Positions 1-11,088 are shown, counted from the first letter of the stretch. The stretch is DNA of 64,000 nt from Luscinia megarhynchos (GCA_034336665.1 JAPFBE010000033.1:310001-374000), one strand, 5' to 3'. The notes: generated from the sequence alone by a model not told the origin. Made by a program: numbers and translations.

Positions 1-175
1 ATATGTGATTTATGCAAGTAAAGCAAAGCGATTAACTCTCAAGGTCTGTCTGGCTAGCAAAGCAAAACAATTAACAGCTTCTTGGCAAGCAAAGCAAAGC
101 AATAAAACAATTTACGGCATCTTGGCTCCATAGGCCCAGGCGATATCTTTCTCAAGGTCTGTCAGGCGAACAAAA

Positions 176-420
176 GGTTCCTTATCTATCACATTCAGAA
201 TGGACATTAGGAAAAGATTCTTCACCCAGAGGCTGGTCAGGCACTGGAACAGGCTCCCCAGAGAAAGTGGTCAGGCATCAAGCCTGCCAAAGCTCAATCA
301 GTGCACAGATAAGGCTCTTAGCCATATGATTTCATTTTCGATTGTCCTGGAAGCAGTAGAGGCTCAAGGATCTCTGAGTCCGTTCCTAAGTTGAGAGAGT
401 CTATGATCCTGTGAAACTGG
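176..420 (+). mobile_element. CR1 LINE fragment, 3' end
   Basis: The frame from 200 reads MDIRKRFFTQRLVRHWNRLP, the signature of the C-terminal end of CR1 ORF2 (reverse transcriptase polyprotein of the main bird LINE). It is followed by a short tail near 395-412 resembling the octamer-type CR1 3' end. Only the extreme 3' part is present, as is usual for 5'-truncated CR1 insertions. No function remains. Confidence 0.85.
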
Positions 421-461
421 GTGCTATTGAAAGGACCAAGAAGGACAAGGTATACATCAGG

Positions 462-535
462 CACAGTCAACATGGGTTCACAAGGGGAAAATGCTGTTTA
501 ACCAATTTGAGATATTCTATAATTCCCTGATTTGT
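462..535 (+). mobile_element. CR1 RT-domain scrap
   Basis: The stretch around 470-525 reads in one frame as a degenerate CR1 RT segment (QHGFT-like followed by CLTNL-like residues), which normally lies well upstream of the ORF2 end. It therefore belongs to a different CR1 insertion from the one at 176-420. Short and decayed. Confidence 0.55.
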
Positions 536-1699
536 TCCTTCAGATGCCTCTCAGTTTGCCAGCTGTAGCAGGATGTTCTGCCCTGGAATGCGGTCAAGTA
601 ACTCAGACAATGCCTCATTTACAAGGCTCTCAGTGGTGGACTGAGAACAGCTGTCATGCTGGTTTTGGTGCTGAATTATGCTAAATCCAGTCTGGCTCAT
701 CAACCCCAAAATTAATATCCTGATAGTGAGGCAAAGATTTGGCAGATAAGCTGCTAAACTGAGCCAGGCACATATGACTGTCAGCTGATCCTTTACACCT
801 TAAAAGTCCAGTTCTCTTTCATAGGGTAGGTTCTTCTGGACTGCCTGGAGGTTCCTCCTTAGGTTCCTCCTTAGGGAGGGCCTCATTAGCCCCCCCCGAC
901 CAGCCACCTTCTTGGGCTGTGCTGCTCTGGAGGGGGTGGGGGGAAAGTGTAAGGGTCCTTCCATGGGGACAGTGCTGTGCCTGGGGAGTGCCCTGGCAGA
1001 GCCCTGAGCTAGACCACACACACAAACGCATGGGCAGGATGGTTCCTGTGCTGGACTCATTTCTGTGCATATGCCTATACTGGTGCCGGGGGAACATCTT
1101 CAGTTTGAATTTCAAAGACTTTTGCTGTTAATTTCTGTCAAAATTGAAGGGAATAATCTTCTCGAGCATCTGCTCTGTTTTGTGACAGTACCTCACCAAT
1201 GAGTGACCTCATGCGTTTTATATGGGTAATTCAGCACAGAGAGTGAGCAATGCCCCAGTCAGATGCTCGCACTTGTGTTGATGTCTTGCTCTCACCAGAT
1301 CAAGGGTGCAGTGAATATGTTCTGTCCCCACACTGAGTTATGGGAATTCAACAAGTTATTTTTTCCTGTTGAAGCTCCTTATGAAATATTTTGAGATTCA
1401 AACAGGATATTCTGACAGCAGATGAGTTACGCTGTTTACAGGACAAATTTCTGAGACTTGAAAACCTTGTAAAATGATATTTTCATGCTGAAACATAATC
1501 AGATATGGTTTAGAACTGCCCTTGGAAGTAAAGCAAAAAAAGAATAGCAACTACTGGTCTTCAAACAAGTAATTTGGCTTCTTGAGTCCTTTACCATGCA
1601 CCAGTGTATAGCCAGGCAGGAGCTGCTGAGTTCTCTGCATTGAACGCTTCCCCTTTGGCCACAGTCTATAAAGTAAACTTCATAAGACCAACAGTTCAA
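536..1699. other. No gene recognised
   Basis: The open frames here are short and carry no domain or codon signal that I recognise. The GC-rich patch near 880-1020 produces frames on both strands from composition alone. It may be old repeat or unique intergenic DNA. Confidence 0.5.
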
Positions 1700-2220
1700 T
1701 AAACCACTCTGAAGTAAGAAGTGTTATAAACTACTCAGACCCCAAGTGGGAATGAGTTATAAGTTTTATTGAATATAATAAAGAAATTCACGAAGAAAAA
1801 GAGTCAGTGCTGGGAGCATGGCCAACTGCTAGAGGCTGGTCCACAAAATGGCAGCTCCGCCTTTTATACTCCTGGTGTTGCATCAGCCAAATACATATTC
1901 ATAAACAGTCATACATATTCAAGCATTTTCCTTATATATACACCCCTGTCCCCTCCCAAAATCTGTCAGTTAACTCTGCTGTCCATTGGTGGAGACCTTC
2001 TTGCAACTTGATTGGAGATGAGGTGTTGTCATGCTAAGTACCCCCAGAGACAAGCTTCTTCCATTTCTGGCTGCCTTATGCAAGGGGCATGTGTACACAC
2101 CTTCCCCCCACATCTCAGACAGCCCTGAAGACTAGAGTTGTCTGGTGGCAGCAATATAGAGGTGTGAAGAAAGGATTAAAGGGAGGACAAAAGAGGTCCT
2201 AAAACAACCTACAACAGTCA
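1700..2220 (-). repeat. LTR-H copy (gamma-type), minus strand
   Basis: The reverse complement matches the LTR at 40200-40554: both have a stretch beginning GTCTCCACCAATGGACAGCA and the TATA region GTATAAAAGGCGGAGC followed by GCCATTTTGTG. An AATAAA lies near 1760 on the minus strand. This copy has an extra AT-rich insertion of about 50 bp before the TATA region. Both outer ends are approximate. No retroviral gene is attached, so it is a solo or truncated LTR. Confidence 0.75.
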
Positions 2221-2502
2221 CACATCAAAAGAACTTTAAACCTTAACAAAGCTTCTTTTAACACGCATAATATCCATTCCTCATTTGTGAGAGCCAATCA
2301 CCACACCACCCATCTACAACAAAAAGCGAGTTCCAAAGCCATAACCAATACCTTGGGCTTGGAAAATTGTAAGCAGCTGCTTTATTCATGAAAAAAATCT
2401 ATTTTTACATAATCTGTAGCATATTTCTCATGGATTTTATAATCCTTTTTTTTACAAATCTATCCATAAGAAACTAATTTTTAAATTTGTGCAGGGTGAC
2501 AT

Positions 2503-3173
2503 TGTCAGGGTCCGCATCACATGCGGAGTCCTGATAGGTTCTTTTAGGGATCTCAAAGCACAAAAGACACAGCAAGAGACTCAGGTTTGTTTAGCAGAAA
2601 GCAATAATGCAGTTTATTGAGTGTCAAAAAAAAAAAAGAGAGAGAAAAAGAGAGAGAGAGAGAAAGGATGGGATATAGCTACCAACAGACGGGACGCATC
2701 CTCGTGGTCGTCCGACGAGACGCATCCTCAATCCGTTGGGGAGAAAGAGATCTCTCTCCGGGGGTCTTTGTTTGAGGATGTTTTTTATAGTCGTTTCCAA
2801 AGCGAGTGGCTTCTGGCCAAAAGGTGGGAAGATTTATGGACTATTGTATGTGGAGATCGTTGCTCCAAGAAGCAGGTGGAAACAGGGCGCTACAGCAAGT
2901 AGCCTGCTCGAGAGCAGCGCACCACAGAAAGCTCCAGGCACACCAACAGTCCTTGTGACTAGTTCATTGTTCTCACACCTGTGGGAGCCTTGTTGGGTAA
3001 ACCAGTCTCATGAGAGACCAGTCCTGGTCCAATGAGCATCACCTGGAACAATCACTTGGCATTCCTCCCATCCCTGGCCAGCGCCTTTCAGCTGCAGTTT
3101 GAGGGGTCTTCTTAGACCTCAGGCGAAGGTCGTTGGGGAGAACAAACGAGAGGCTTTTAGACGGACTCTTACA
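2503..3173 (-). repeat. Solo LTR-B, minus strand, with 5-bp TSD
   Basis: On the minus strand it starts TGTAAGAGTCCGTCT and ends TGACA, as do the copies at 22160, 31970 and 47395. The flanks give a perfect 5-bp target-site duplication, GACAT at 2498-2502 and 3174-3178, so this is a clean solo LTR. It is inserted near the 3' end of an older LTR-C. A purine-rich run at 2627-2665 is part of the element. The 5-bp duplication fits the ERVL-type internal region attached to the copy at 47395. Confidence 0.9.
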
Positions 3174-3650
3174 GACATGAGGAGGAAAGACTCTTCAACC
3201 AGAGAGGTTACAAAGCAGGTATGTTTATTCAGCACTGGACCCACGGGGGATAGCTCCACCATACATGTGCACCAAACAGAGCAGACACTCTGTTTATATA
3301 CACCCAACTTCATATATATTCATGAAAGTTTCAACATTGTCTATACATATTCATAACCTGTCCCTGGCTGCTCTTGCTTCATATGTTAATCAGCTCTTCA
3401 TTGTTCTGAGCCTGCGAACTGTCTTCTGGTGGTCCTGGACAGGGATCGTTGGATGAAGTAATCAGGAATAAGCAGCCATCCTCATGGTGTCCTCTAGATG
3501 AACCTGGTCCTTGTGCAGGGTCTCTTGGTATTTGGCTGTTTTTCTAAGGCTTTTGGCCATAGTCCAAACTATAGATCCAGTTTTTACTAGATTTTCAAGC
3601 ACTAGTTCCTGCTTATCAGTTTTAAAGACAGACAAACCTTCCTTATCAAG
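3174..3650 (-). repeat. LTR-C copy, minus strand, split by LTR-B
   Basis: The segment with the motifs GAAAGACTCTTCAACCAG and TTTATTCAGCACTGG resembles the LTRs at 15285 and 34152. TTTATT near 3226 is the polyadenylation signal read on the minus strand. The last few bases of this LTR lie left of 2503, separated by the LTR-B insertion. The right (5') end is uncertain. No internal genes. Confidence 0.6.
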
Positions 3651-4115
3651 GTTTTTGGTTATTTCCTTCTTCGTTCATGCCCATTCAAATGCCTCTTCCT
3701 CTGGATCTAAAGTTTTCCCATGCTTTTCTTACTTATAGGAAGGTTATTCGCTCTGGCCTCTGTGAACCTTACTGTACTGTGATGCCCATTTTCTGTCACA
3801 GAAGTCTAAGCTATATGAAGCACACTCTTAATAGAGGTTTATTTTCATTATAATTTTATATTTACAAGTCTGATGAGAAACTGTATCAACTAAATTTAAG
3901 ATAGTGTGAAATCAGGTGTGCATTTTACCATGTCTGCTTGTTGTTATAATCTGTGCATTGAGTGTTCTGAACAGAGTTTCACTAATTTTCTGAAATGGGA
4001 AAATGGGAGGACTTTTACTTAAAAAGGATCTTGAGGCTACTGTAGAAAACGTGCAGGGAGACAAATATTTGGAGAGAGAAATGAAAATGATCTCTGCTGT
4101 GATCCAGGGGTCAGG
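3651..4115. other. No gene recognised
   Basis: AT-rich intergenic DNA. Short frames only, with no repeat family that I can name. Confidence 0.45.
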
Positions 4116-4372
4116 TGGTGATCTTCCCGGGGTGCCACAACCTTCTGGAAGAGGTGTCGAGCAGGGAATGTCCCAAGGGGCACAGGCACATCCCTTAGCG
4201 GCGAGTGACTTCAGTTCTAGTGATTTCTAGCTTTCCTGTGATATCACTCTCAGGCGACATGGGAATAAAAAACAGGAGCCTTGTATAGCGTTCCACAGAA
4301 AGCAAGGTCTTTATTATAGGAGGCCACCCTGTGAAGGGTGCCAGGGACGAGAGCTCCCATGAACTGGGGAGA
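4116..4372 (-). repeat. ERVK-1 3' LTR remnant (R-U5)
   Basis: This closely matches 10549-10805 of the 5' LTR, including the blocks starting CAGGAGCCTTGTATAGC and GGAGGCCAC. The U3 part is absent: env coding sequence joins directly to the middle of the LTR near 4372, so a deletion removed the end of env and U3. TTATT at 4310-4318 corresponds to the polyadenylation signal on the minus strand. Confidence 0.85.
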
Positions 4373-4713
4373 AATAGAAACTGGTGAAAAGTTAAGCAAA
4401 AATGACATATGCCCTCAAAGTCTTGACAGGCATGTCCATGGACTAAGAGCAGGAAATCAATGGCTGCCTGATTTTGCAGTGTTGCATGCCTGGTAGTCTC
4501 TTCATCTTTGAGTACATCACTAAGGGTTGTAGATGTGGCATTGACCTGCTTGCTAAGCCAACACCCCAGGTGATTCAGCTCATCAAGGGTTTTAGCTGTG
4601 GCCACCCAAGGTAAAAACAGGGACACTGCTACCCTCTTTCCTTTGCTCCAATTGTTAATTTGAGAATTACAATTTTTGTCAAATTCCATATAGGATCTTT
4701 TTTGGCATTCCAA
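4195..4713 (-). pseudogene. env: ERVK-1 env, TM ectodomain fragment fused into the LTR
   Basis: About 105 codons of a transmembrane envelope subunit: the fusion-peptide region (SLFLPWV), a helical stretch, the LQNQAAIDFLL segment of the immunosuppressive-domain type, and a cysteine loop reading CQDFEGIC followed by HFC instead of a CC pair. The frame then runs into LTR sequence and stops, giving a 172-codon env-LTR fusion without a membrane anchor. TM proteins of this type normally drive membrane fusion; this one lacks anchor, tail and SU partner. The related env at 27217-28353 is more complete. Confidence 0.85.
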
Positions 4714-4734
4714 TTTGTGTGCTGAATTATTTTT

Positions 4735-5422
4735 TAAGCCTTGAAGAATGTTATGTTTGGGGTGAAGGTAGAAAGCTGGCCAAGGCTACAGGGGTGGGGC
4801 TTCTGATGGGGAATATAAAAAAAATTTGTTAGTTTTACAGTGAAGGGGAGGGGTTGTCTCCCTCCCTCCTCCCTTTCCATTCCCCCTTCTTTGTTAAAAA
4901 AAAACTGAGGAAGGGGTTGGGGGAAAGGGTGTAGGGAAGTAAAACTAGGATTGAAAAGGGGAAGAAGGAAATGGGACAGGTAAATGTGCAGATGTGTGGG
5001 GGTGGGGGGGGTTGGGAATAACAGGGGAATAACTTGTTGTTTGCAAGACCAGTGGCAGGACATATGTCTGGCCTGTGGCTTGCCTGGTCACAAGTTGTTG
5101 TGTTTGGGATCTGGTGACAGGCCGATGGTTTTTCATCAGCGCTGGTGGTCGATGTCATCTCCTATTCAATGCAGAGCTGGATTGGTCACTGGATGTTTCT
5201 GTATTGGACTCAGTATGGTTGCTATTTTTTGTGGAGGCAGTGTTTGCAGGGCCTAAGTATGGTTTGATGTTTTTTCCTGGGAGTCATTTGGGGCCAGATT
5301 GTAGGGAAACGCAGGCATAACCCTCCCCTAGGTGATTAGGGGGAAAGGCCCAGAAATGTGATGTGTTTCTGGGTCCTTGATTAGCACCAGCAGCTTCTCA
5401 GTGAACGTAGCTCTGGCTGAAT
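4735..5422 (-). pseudogene. pol: ERVK-1 integrase C-terminal tail, then SU-deleted region
   Basis: On the minus strand, around 5300-5330, a frame reads GEGYACVS, matching the conserved C-terminal integrase block seen at 28403-28680 and 52907-53116, but a stop follows soon after. From about 5200 down to 4735 the sequence is purine/pyrimidine-biased (runs near 4855-4960) and no SU domain is visible. Most of SU is therefore missing or beyond recognition. Low confidence for the exact limits. Confidence 0.55.
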
Positions 5423-6160
5423 TCAAGAAGTGCCGGAGTACGGGGGAGGGTCAGGTTCTGATGATGTACAGTTTAGGAAATTATTAATGTAGAGAGCGTT
5501 ACAGAGACTCTCATTGGGAGACATAATCTCTGTTGCTCCCTGCTGCTGATCGAGGACTCTCTTGATGGTCTGGTGGGTCCTTTCCACAATGGATTGCCCT
5601 ATGGGATTAATGAGTATGCCCCTCTTGTTCTTTACCTTCCACTGGTTGAAGAAACCCTTCAACTTGCAGGAGGTGTAAGTGGACCCATTATTTGTCTGAA
5701 TTTGATCTGGGACTCCCAGGGTAGCAAATGCTAGGAGAAAATGCCAAACGGTATGACTGACACTTTCTCCGGCTTGGGCCGATGTAAACACTGCTCCAGA
5801 GAACATATCAACATATACATGGTCATATTTTAGCTTGTCAAAGGAGGAAATGTATGTGATATTGGATTGCCATAACTGGCAGCTACCAAGGCCCCAGGGC
5901 TTAACCCCAGAGCCCATTGACAAAATTTGGTAGGCCTGGCAATTCAGGCAGGTGGCCATGATCGCCCTTGCCTGATCCCTTGACAACTTGAATATTCTCA
6001 TGATGGCAGGTACATTTTGGTGGTAAAAGGAGTGGGAGAGTTTTGTCTGTGCGAAGGTGTCCGGAAGACTGGCACTCCCCACTGCCATGGCTAATGTGTC
6101 CACCCTCTTGTTCCCTTCTGCAACAGCGCCTGGGAGGTCAGTGTGTGACCTCACATGCAT
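5423..6160 (-). pseudogene. pol: ERVK-1 RNase H end and integrase core
   Basis: An open frame of 245 codons. The first residues (HVRSHTDLPG, then EGN) are the end of RNase H. The integrase zinc domain follows (LSHSFYH, then CLNC) and then the DDE core. At the first catalytic Asp position the sequence reads WQSNIT and at the second QTNNGS, so both acidic residues are Asn; the later Glu (IVERTH) is kept. Integrase would join viral DNA to host DNA, but this copy cannot be catalytic. An open frame of this length despite lost catalysis is notable. Confidence 0.9.
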
Positions 6161-6172
6161 AACATGGCAAGA

Positions 6173-6700
6173 TTATTTTCTGTGGGAGATTAGCTGTATC
6201 AGTTTAGAAAGCAACTTGTGCAAATTTTGGTTTGAGACCTCCTTTAGGAAAGCATGCTCAGCCCTCATAGATACCCCAGCAACGTAGACAGAATCTGTGA
6301 CCAAATTAAGGGGTTGATCCTTGAACTTCTCAAAGGCTCTAATGACAGCCGCTAACTGCAATATGTGGGGATTCCTCCACCACTCAGACATCAGACTCCC
6401 ACTCCTGAGTTCTGGGATCCCTCCAGTCATCACTGCCTTGTGGAATGACCCATAGCCATTGGGAAAAACGGTTAGAGCTTTGAGTTGTCCTACTTTGGAT
6501 TAATTTTGGGATCAGATTAAAGACTGAATCATGATTAAAAAGTCTGTTTTGGCATGTGGATGGAAATTTGGCCTGGGTAGATATCCAGGTCAAACTGGAG
6601 GCTCTCATTGGTCTGGAACAAATGCTTCAGATCCCCAGTAGTCAATGGCATGTATATGCATGTGAACTCACACCCAGCAAGAGAGCAGAGGCTAGTTCTA
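6173..6700 (-). pseudogene. pol: ERVK-1 RNase H, frameshifted
   Basis: Two overlapping minus-strand frames (6608-6384 and 6433-6173) carry RNase H pieces: a WRDP..QEWE strand, then FEKFKDQPLNLVTDSVYVAG with the conserved TDS motif. The domain degrades the RNA strand of the RNA/DNA hybrid in reverse transcription. A frameshift near 6400-6433 and upstream stops split it. It joins the integrase frame at about 6160. Confidence 0.8.
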
Positions 6701-6702
6701 AC

Positions 6703-8068
6703 CTATTTTATTAAATGTGCCATAATTTCCTGAGGAATGGTTATTGTTTTTGTAGGCTGATTGCTTTTAAAGATCCACTCAAGTATTAATGAAAGGTCTC
6801 TAAATTGTGGATCCCATAGAAAAATCAATCCGTAGAAATGGGGGGGCCTTACCAAGTATAACAAACAGGAGAGGTAGGCTGGGCTCAACATGGTGTGCCC
6901 GTCATGAAGACAGGGCCTCCTGGACTTTGCAGATGGTGCCTCAGGCCTCTGAGGTGAGAGCTCGTGGGGAATTCAGATCCTCCCCGCTGCATAGAAGGTT
7001 GAAGAGTGGGGCGAGGTCTTCCATTGTGATCCCCAACAGGGGACGTACCCAGTTGATGGATCCGCATAACTGGTGAAGGTCTCTTAGGGTCCTGGGGTCA
7101 TCCTTGATGGTGAGCTGCTGGGGCACAACGGTTCTTTCATGGATCTGGAGACCGAGGTAAGTCCAGGGGCTGGTGTATTGTTCTTTGTCTTCATGAATCT
7201 CAAACCCAGTGTCGTCTAGGGCCTTAATGGTTTTTCTTATAGTCATGTCCAGATATGTTTTTACCAACCCACAGACCAAGATGTTGTCCATTTAGTAATG
7301 GATTATTGCATCTGGAAACAGGCTTCTGATGGGGGACAGAATGTGAGCGACGTACCACTGGCATATGGTAGGGCTGTTTTTCATGCCTTGGGGAAGGACA
7401 AGCCAGTGGTATCTTCTGAGTGGGGCCTGTCTGTTAGGGGAGGGAATAGAGAAAGCAAACCGAAGGGTATCCTGGGGGGGGAGCAGTATATTGAAGAAAC
7501 AGTCTTTTATGTCTATGATGTCAAACATCCAGTCCCAGGGCAGCATCGCTTGTGAGGGAAGTCCGGTCTGGAGGGGACCCATATCCTCAGTGGCCTCATT
7601 GATCTTCCAGAGGTTGTGGAAGAGCCTCCACCTGTCCTTACCGGGCTTTTTAAACACAAAGACAGGGGAGATCCAAGGACTGGTGATTGGTGTTATGTGG
7701 CCCTTGGCAAGCTGCTCCTCCACGAGGTCTCCCAGTGCATGCAGTTTTACTTTCGAAAGGGTCCACTGTTTAATCCAGACTGGATCCTTGCATTTCCAGG
7801 TGAGCCAAGGGATAGATGGTAGCGCACACCCCTCAGTGGCCCAAATCAGAAATCCCAGCTGGGAATTGAGATGGAAGCTCCCCATTGGGATAGAAGGTCC
7901 CTGCCCCATAGGGTGATGGGGGCCCTTACCACAAATGCCTGGATGGTTGCCATCTTGCCCTTGGGTCCTTTGACGATGACATTCCACTTGCTCCTCATAG
8001 ACACTGCACCTCCACCAATCCCAGAAATCATGCTCGCCACCGGCTGTAGTTCCCAGTTTGCTGGCCAC
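6703..8068 (-). pseudogene. pol: ERVK-1 reverse transcriptase
   Basis: Frames 8068-7292 and 7291-6941 hold RT fingers, palm and thumb: SPWISPVFVFKKPGKDRWRL, DIKDCFF, FAFSIPS, LPQGMKNSP, then thumb residues GSINWVRPLLGI. At the polymerase active site (7283-7297) a TAA interrupts the frame and the second Asp reads Asn (Y, stop, MDN). The connection region runs to about 6703 with further frame breaks. The 5' end overlaps the protease frame at 7846-8068, as expected of a pro-pol frameshift junction. The enzyme is dead. Confidence 0.9.
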
Positions 8069-8583
8069 TCAGAGGGAGCAATGATGGTCACATCTGCCCT
8101 GGTGTCCAGCATCCCTGGTCGGTGGATCTTCTCCCCCTTACAGAACAGGCCGCATTCTATAATTGGTTTGTTGGAGCCCACAATCTGTACCAACATTATT
8201 GTTCGATTGAGGGAAACCCATTCCGGGTAGTTCTGTGAGAGTAAAAAGGCCTGTGCAATTGGTGTACCTTGAGAAAGGTAAAAAGGTATGTCCATGCAGT
8301 GAAGCTGGACAAAGATTTCTTGTCCAGGGTGTACTGTTTGTATTTCTGGTAAAACAAAAATTTGATCTGGACCATGAAAAGTGTTAGCTAGGATGAGAAT
8401 ATCCCATGGATTGTCTTGCAGCCCATACTTTCTTGTGGGAATACAGTAAAAACACTCACCTCTAAAGTCAATGGACGGAGCAGTTACCAGCTGGCGCCGA
8501 GTTCCCACCTGTATCACTCCATGTGTCGGATCCTCTTCATGTTTTCTGAGATCTCCTGTGATGATGGTGTCTCCGAGCATCAA
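7846..8583 (-). pseudogene. pro: ERVK-1 dUTPase-protease
   Basis: A 245-codon frame. The N-terminal part has a trimeric dUTPase look (the segment PGQEIFVQLHCMDIPFYLSQ). The C-terminal part is a retroviral aspartic protease whose active site reads LDTRADVTII: the Gly after Asp-Thr is Arg (AGG at 8098-8100). The flap and the late motif GRDLLSQWGA remain. dUTPase limits uracil incorporation; the protease cuts Gag and Gag-Pol. The Gly to Arg change should abolish protease activity. The frame remains open. Confidence 0.88.
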
Positions 8584-8653
8584 CAGTGCTGGTCCCGAAA
8601 CTCGGCAGTGGATTTCGCAGGCTGGAAGGAGTGATGTGGCTTTTGATTTGCTG

Positions 8654-9640
8654 TCAGTGTGGGGTCATCCCATGCTTCACCAGGAGTTTCCCAGGCACTG
8701 CTGGTAACCTGGCCATCCTTGCGGCTTTTGGTAGCTGGTGCGACGGCCCAGGGTTGATGACTTTTCTGGGCAGTCCAAACTCCCTACAATTGAAACAGCA
8801 GGCATCTTTCGAAGCCACCACTGCAAATGCTCTGGATGCCCCTTCTGCAATGCCCATAGCAACTGCTTGGGCAACAGTATTTTTGGTGGAGGTGTGACAA
8901 GTGCAAGTTTCCACCATCTACCCGATAGTGGACTCAGTGTCTAAAGGTAAGGCACTTAGAATAGTTTTGCATTGGGGGTTTGCATTTGATATAGCAAGTT
9001 TATTTAAAATATCCTTTCGCCCCTCTGGGCTTTCAGTTTGCTTTTCGAGGGCCGCCTTTAGTATGTCTATGGATTTAATGAAGGATTTGTCCACCCCTTT
9101 TTTAATATTAGCAAAATGTTGTGTAGATATTGTGTCATCAGTGGTAAGGAGCAGAGATGTTTTAGCTGCAGTGGATATGTCCCGCAATGTGGCTTTGGGT
9201 ATGGTGTTCACTTGGTCAGTGGGTTTTTGAAGTTCACCTTCTCCAACTAATTGCTCAATGGTCACATCTTTAGAGTAGGTGTCAGTATTTTAAAATATTT
9301 TTTCCAGTGCCTTTGCAATAGCATATATTCAACTGGGGAGAGGGGGGCAATATGTTGGACGAGCATGTGCGCGGAGAAGGTGGCTTCTAATAAATTCCTA
9401 AAGAAATGGGATCCCCAACCATGTTCTTTGGCCATCTTACTGAGTTCGTTTATTTCTCTGTAGGAGATTGGATCCCATAATCTTATATTTGTGGGTCCTC
9501 CCCCACCTCCCTTTCCCATAGTCAACTGGGAAGGTTGAGATCTTTTGGGTCAGCTCCCAGTCTGCCTCCTGGGTGGCCTCCCTCAGTGTCTGTGCCCAGT
9601 GGTCCTCAGACTCGCAGTCAGAATCCAAGGTGCAGCTGCT
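8654..9640 (-). pseudogene. gag: ERVK-1 gag, capsid and nucleocapsid
   Basis: Three frames hold the pieces. Capsid N-terminal residues ISTFPVDYGKG are at 9628-9437 and YREINELSKMAKEHGWGS at 9525-9262. The major-homology-region-like TESPEGRKDILNKLAI is at 9265-8918. Nucleocapsid CFNCREFGLPRK at 8917-8654 has a zinc knuckle whose His and last Cys are lost. Frameshifts fall near 9500 and 9260. Gag would form the particle shell and bind genomic RNA. Confidence 0.85.
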
Positions 9641-10548
9641 TTTGTCCTCAGAAGAGGATATAGGGTGCCTGACTGCTGTGCGAAGCGTCTTTGAGTGAAT
9701 CGAAGCTGTCTGGAGCGGAGCGGCAGGGAACCGGGGGCCCTTTGGTGGGGCGCGGGGTGCAGCCTGGCCACGGGAAGGCTGCAGCCATGGTGCTGTAGGC
9801 CACGTGGCAGGCGTTGATCTCGGGAGTGGGGGGTCAGGGTGCTGCTGCTGAAGCTACTTGGCTGCCTGGAATCCGCGAGTGGCGGCAGCTGTGGCCGATG
9901 GTGGCGGGAGGAGCCAGTAGAAGCAGGCAAGAGGCAAGGGGGGAAAGGAAGGGGCAGCAGAGGTGGTGGTGGGGGAGCCGGCTGGGAGTTCGCCACAGTG
10001 GCGGGGACCAGGGCGGCGGGAGCAGCAACAGTCAGGGGCTGGCAGAGGCTGACCTCCGGTGGGGTGAGTGTCTGCTCACTCTCGCATACTGCTGTGACTC
10101 CCGCTGTGGGTGGCGGGATCCACAAAGGGAGGGAATCCCAGTAGAGAGGGAAGGATCTGACATGGCTACACCACAAGACGCGGGGGGTAGAAGGGGAGAG
10201 CAGCGATGGATTGCAGGGGAGGCGGGAGGAGGGGGCAAGGGGGGTGGTAGAGGGCAGGGGAAACTAGGAAGAGGGGGGAGACCAAATGGCAGGGCCAGCC
10301 ACATCAGCGGCAGCCACTTTGTGAGGGAAAAACCAGAGGTAGAACTGGGTACAGGGGTGCAGGCTTGAAGGGTCCTGGTCGCTCCTCAGATCACCTCTGC
10401 TAGAACGCAGAGGGGTCTCCTCAGAGAAGCAGCGTCCCAAAGGCAGCTTGAGTCCTGCAGCGAGCTGCAGGAGACACTCTCTCCAGGGACTCCCTGTGTA
10501 GAAGTCCGAGGTTTTCAGGGCGCCACTTGCCGCCGTCCAGGGGTCCAC
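9641..10548 (-). pseudogene. gag: ERVK-1 leader and gag N-terminal region, GC-rich
   Basis: Between the 5' LTR and capsid lies a strongly GC-rich, G/C-skewed stretch (9750-10300). Long frames on both strands, rich in Pro and Ser or in Gly and Arg, reflect composition. No clear matrix domain is visible, so matrix may be deleted or unrecognisable. A possible primer-binding site follows the LTR at 10530-10547 (minus strand TGGACCCCTGGACGGCGG), but I cannot match it to a tRNA. Confidence 0.5.
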
Positions 10549-11088
10549 TGGTCATCTTCCCGGGGTGCCACAACCTTCTGGGTGAGGCGTCCAGCAGGGA
10601 ATGTCCCAAGGGGCACAGGCACATCCCTTAGCGGCGAGTGACTTCAGTTCTAGTGATTTCTAGCTTTCCTGTGATATCACTCTCGGGCAACATGGGGATA
10701 AAGAACAGGAGCCTTGTATAGCATTACACAGAAAGCAAAGCCTTTATTATTGGAGGCCACTCTGTGAAGGGTGCCGGGGACAAGAACTCCCATGAACTGG
10801 GGAGAACACAGGGGTTTATATGGGGAAGGCAGGGGGTGGGGTGGAGCAACAAGGCAAATAGTCTGAGGGCTCAAAACCAAAACAAGGGAAAACCACCAAC
10901 AGGGTACAAGCTATTAACATGAAGAAACAGAGCATGATGGGGGTAGCTTTCTTCTCACCACCAGCTATAAGGGGACTCGCTTGGGAGGTATATCTCTGGC
11001 AAGTGTTTTAGATCCTTTTTGCCCTCAAGCCTCGCTCCTCCATGGGAGCGCAGGGTGTTCCTCTGCTGAGGACTTATTGTCTTCCACA
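10549..11088 (-). repeat. ERVK-1 5' LTR
   Basis: On the minus strand it starts TGTGGAAGACAATAAG and ends GATGACCA, 540 bp. Sequence shared with 4116-4372 defines R and U5. AATAATAAAG near 10741-10750 is the likely polyadenylation signal on the minus strand, and TATAAACCCC near 10815-10824 the TATA region. It starts like LTR-D at 23599-24036 (TGTGGAAGA), suggesting related ERVK groups. Confidence 0.85.

Larger units (their letters stand above)
4116..11088 (-). mobile_element. ERVK-1: betaretrovirus-like provirus, minus strand
   Basis: Read on the minus strand, the order is 5' LTR (11088 to 10549), GC-rich leader and gag N-terminal region, capsid-nucleocapsid, dUTPase-protease, RT, RNase H, integrase, TM part of env, and a partial 3' LTR (to 4116). 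A dUTPase fused to the protease and the gag-pro-pol frame arrangement mark it as class II (ERVK/beta). Most of SU and the U3 of the 3' LTR are deleted. Stops, frameshifts and replaced catalytic residues show long decay. No matching target-site duplication was found at the two outer ends. Confidence 0.9.

Noticed and set aside
9583..10368. Long Pro/Ser-rich (minus) and Gly/Arg-rich (plus) frames
   Set aside because: Open on both strands because of GC skew, without domains. The position fits the ERVK-1 leader/gag linker.
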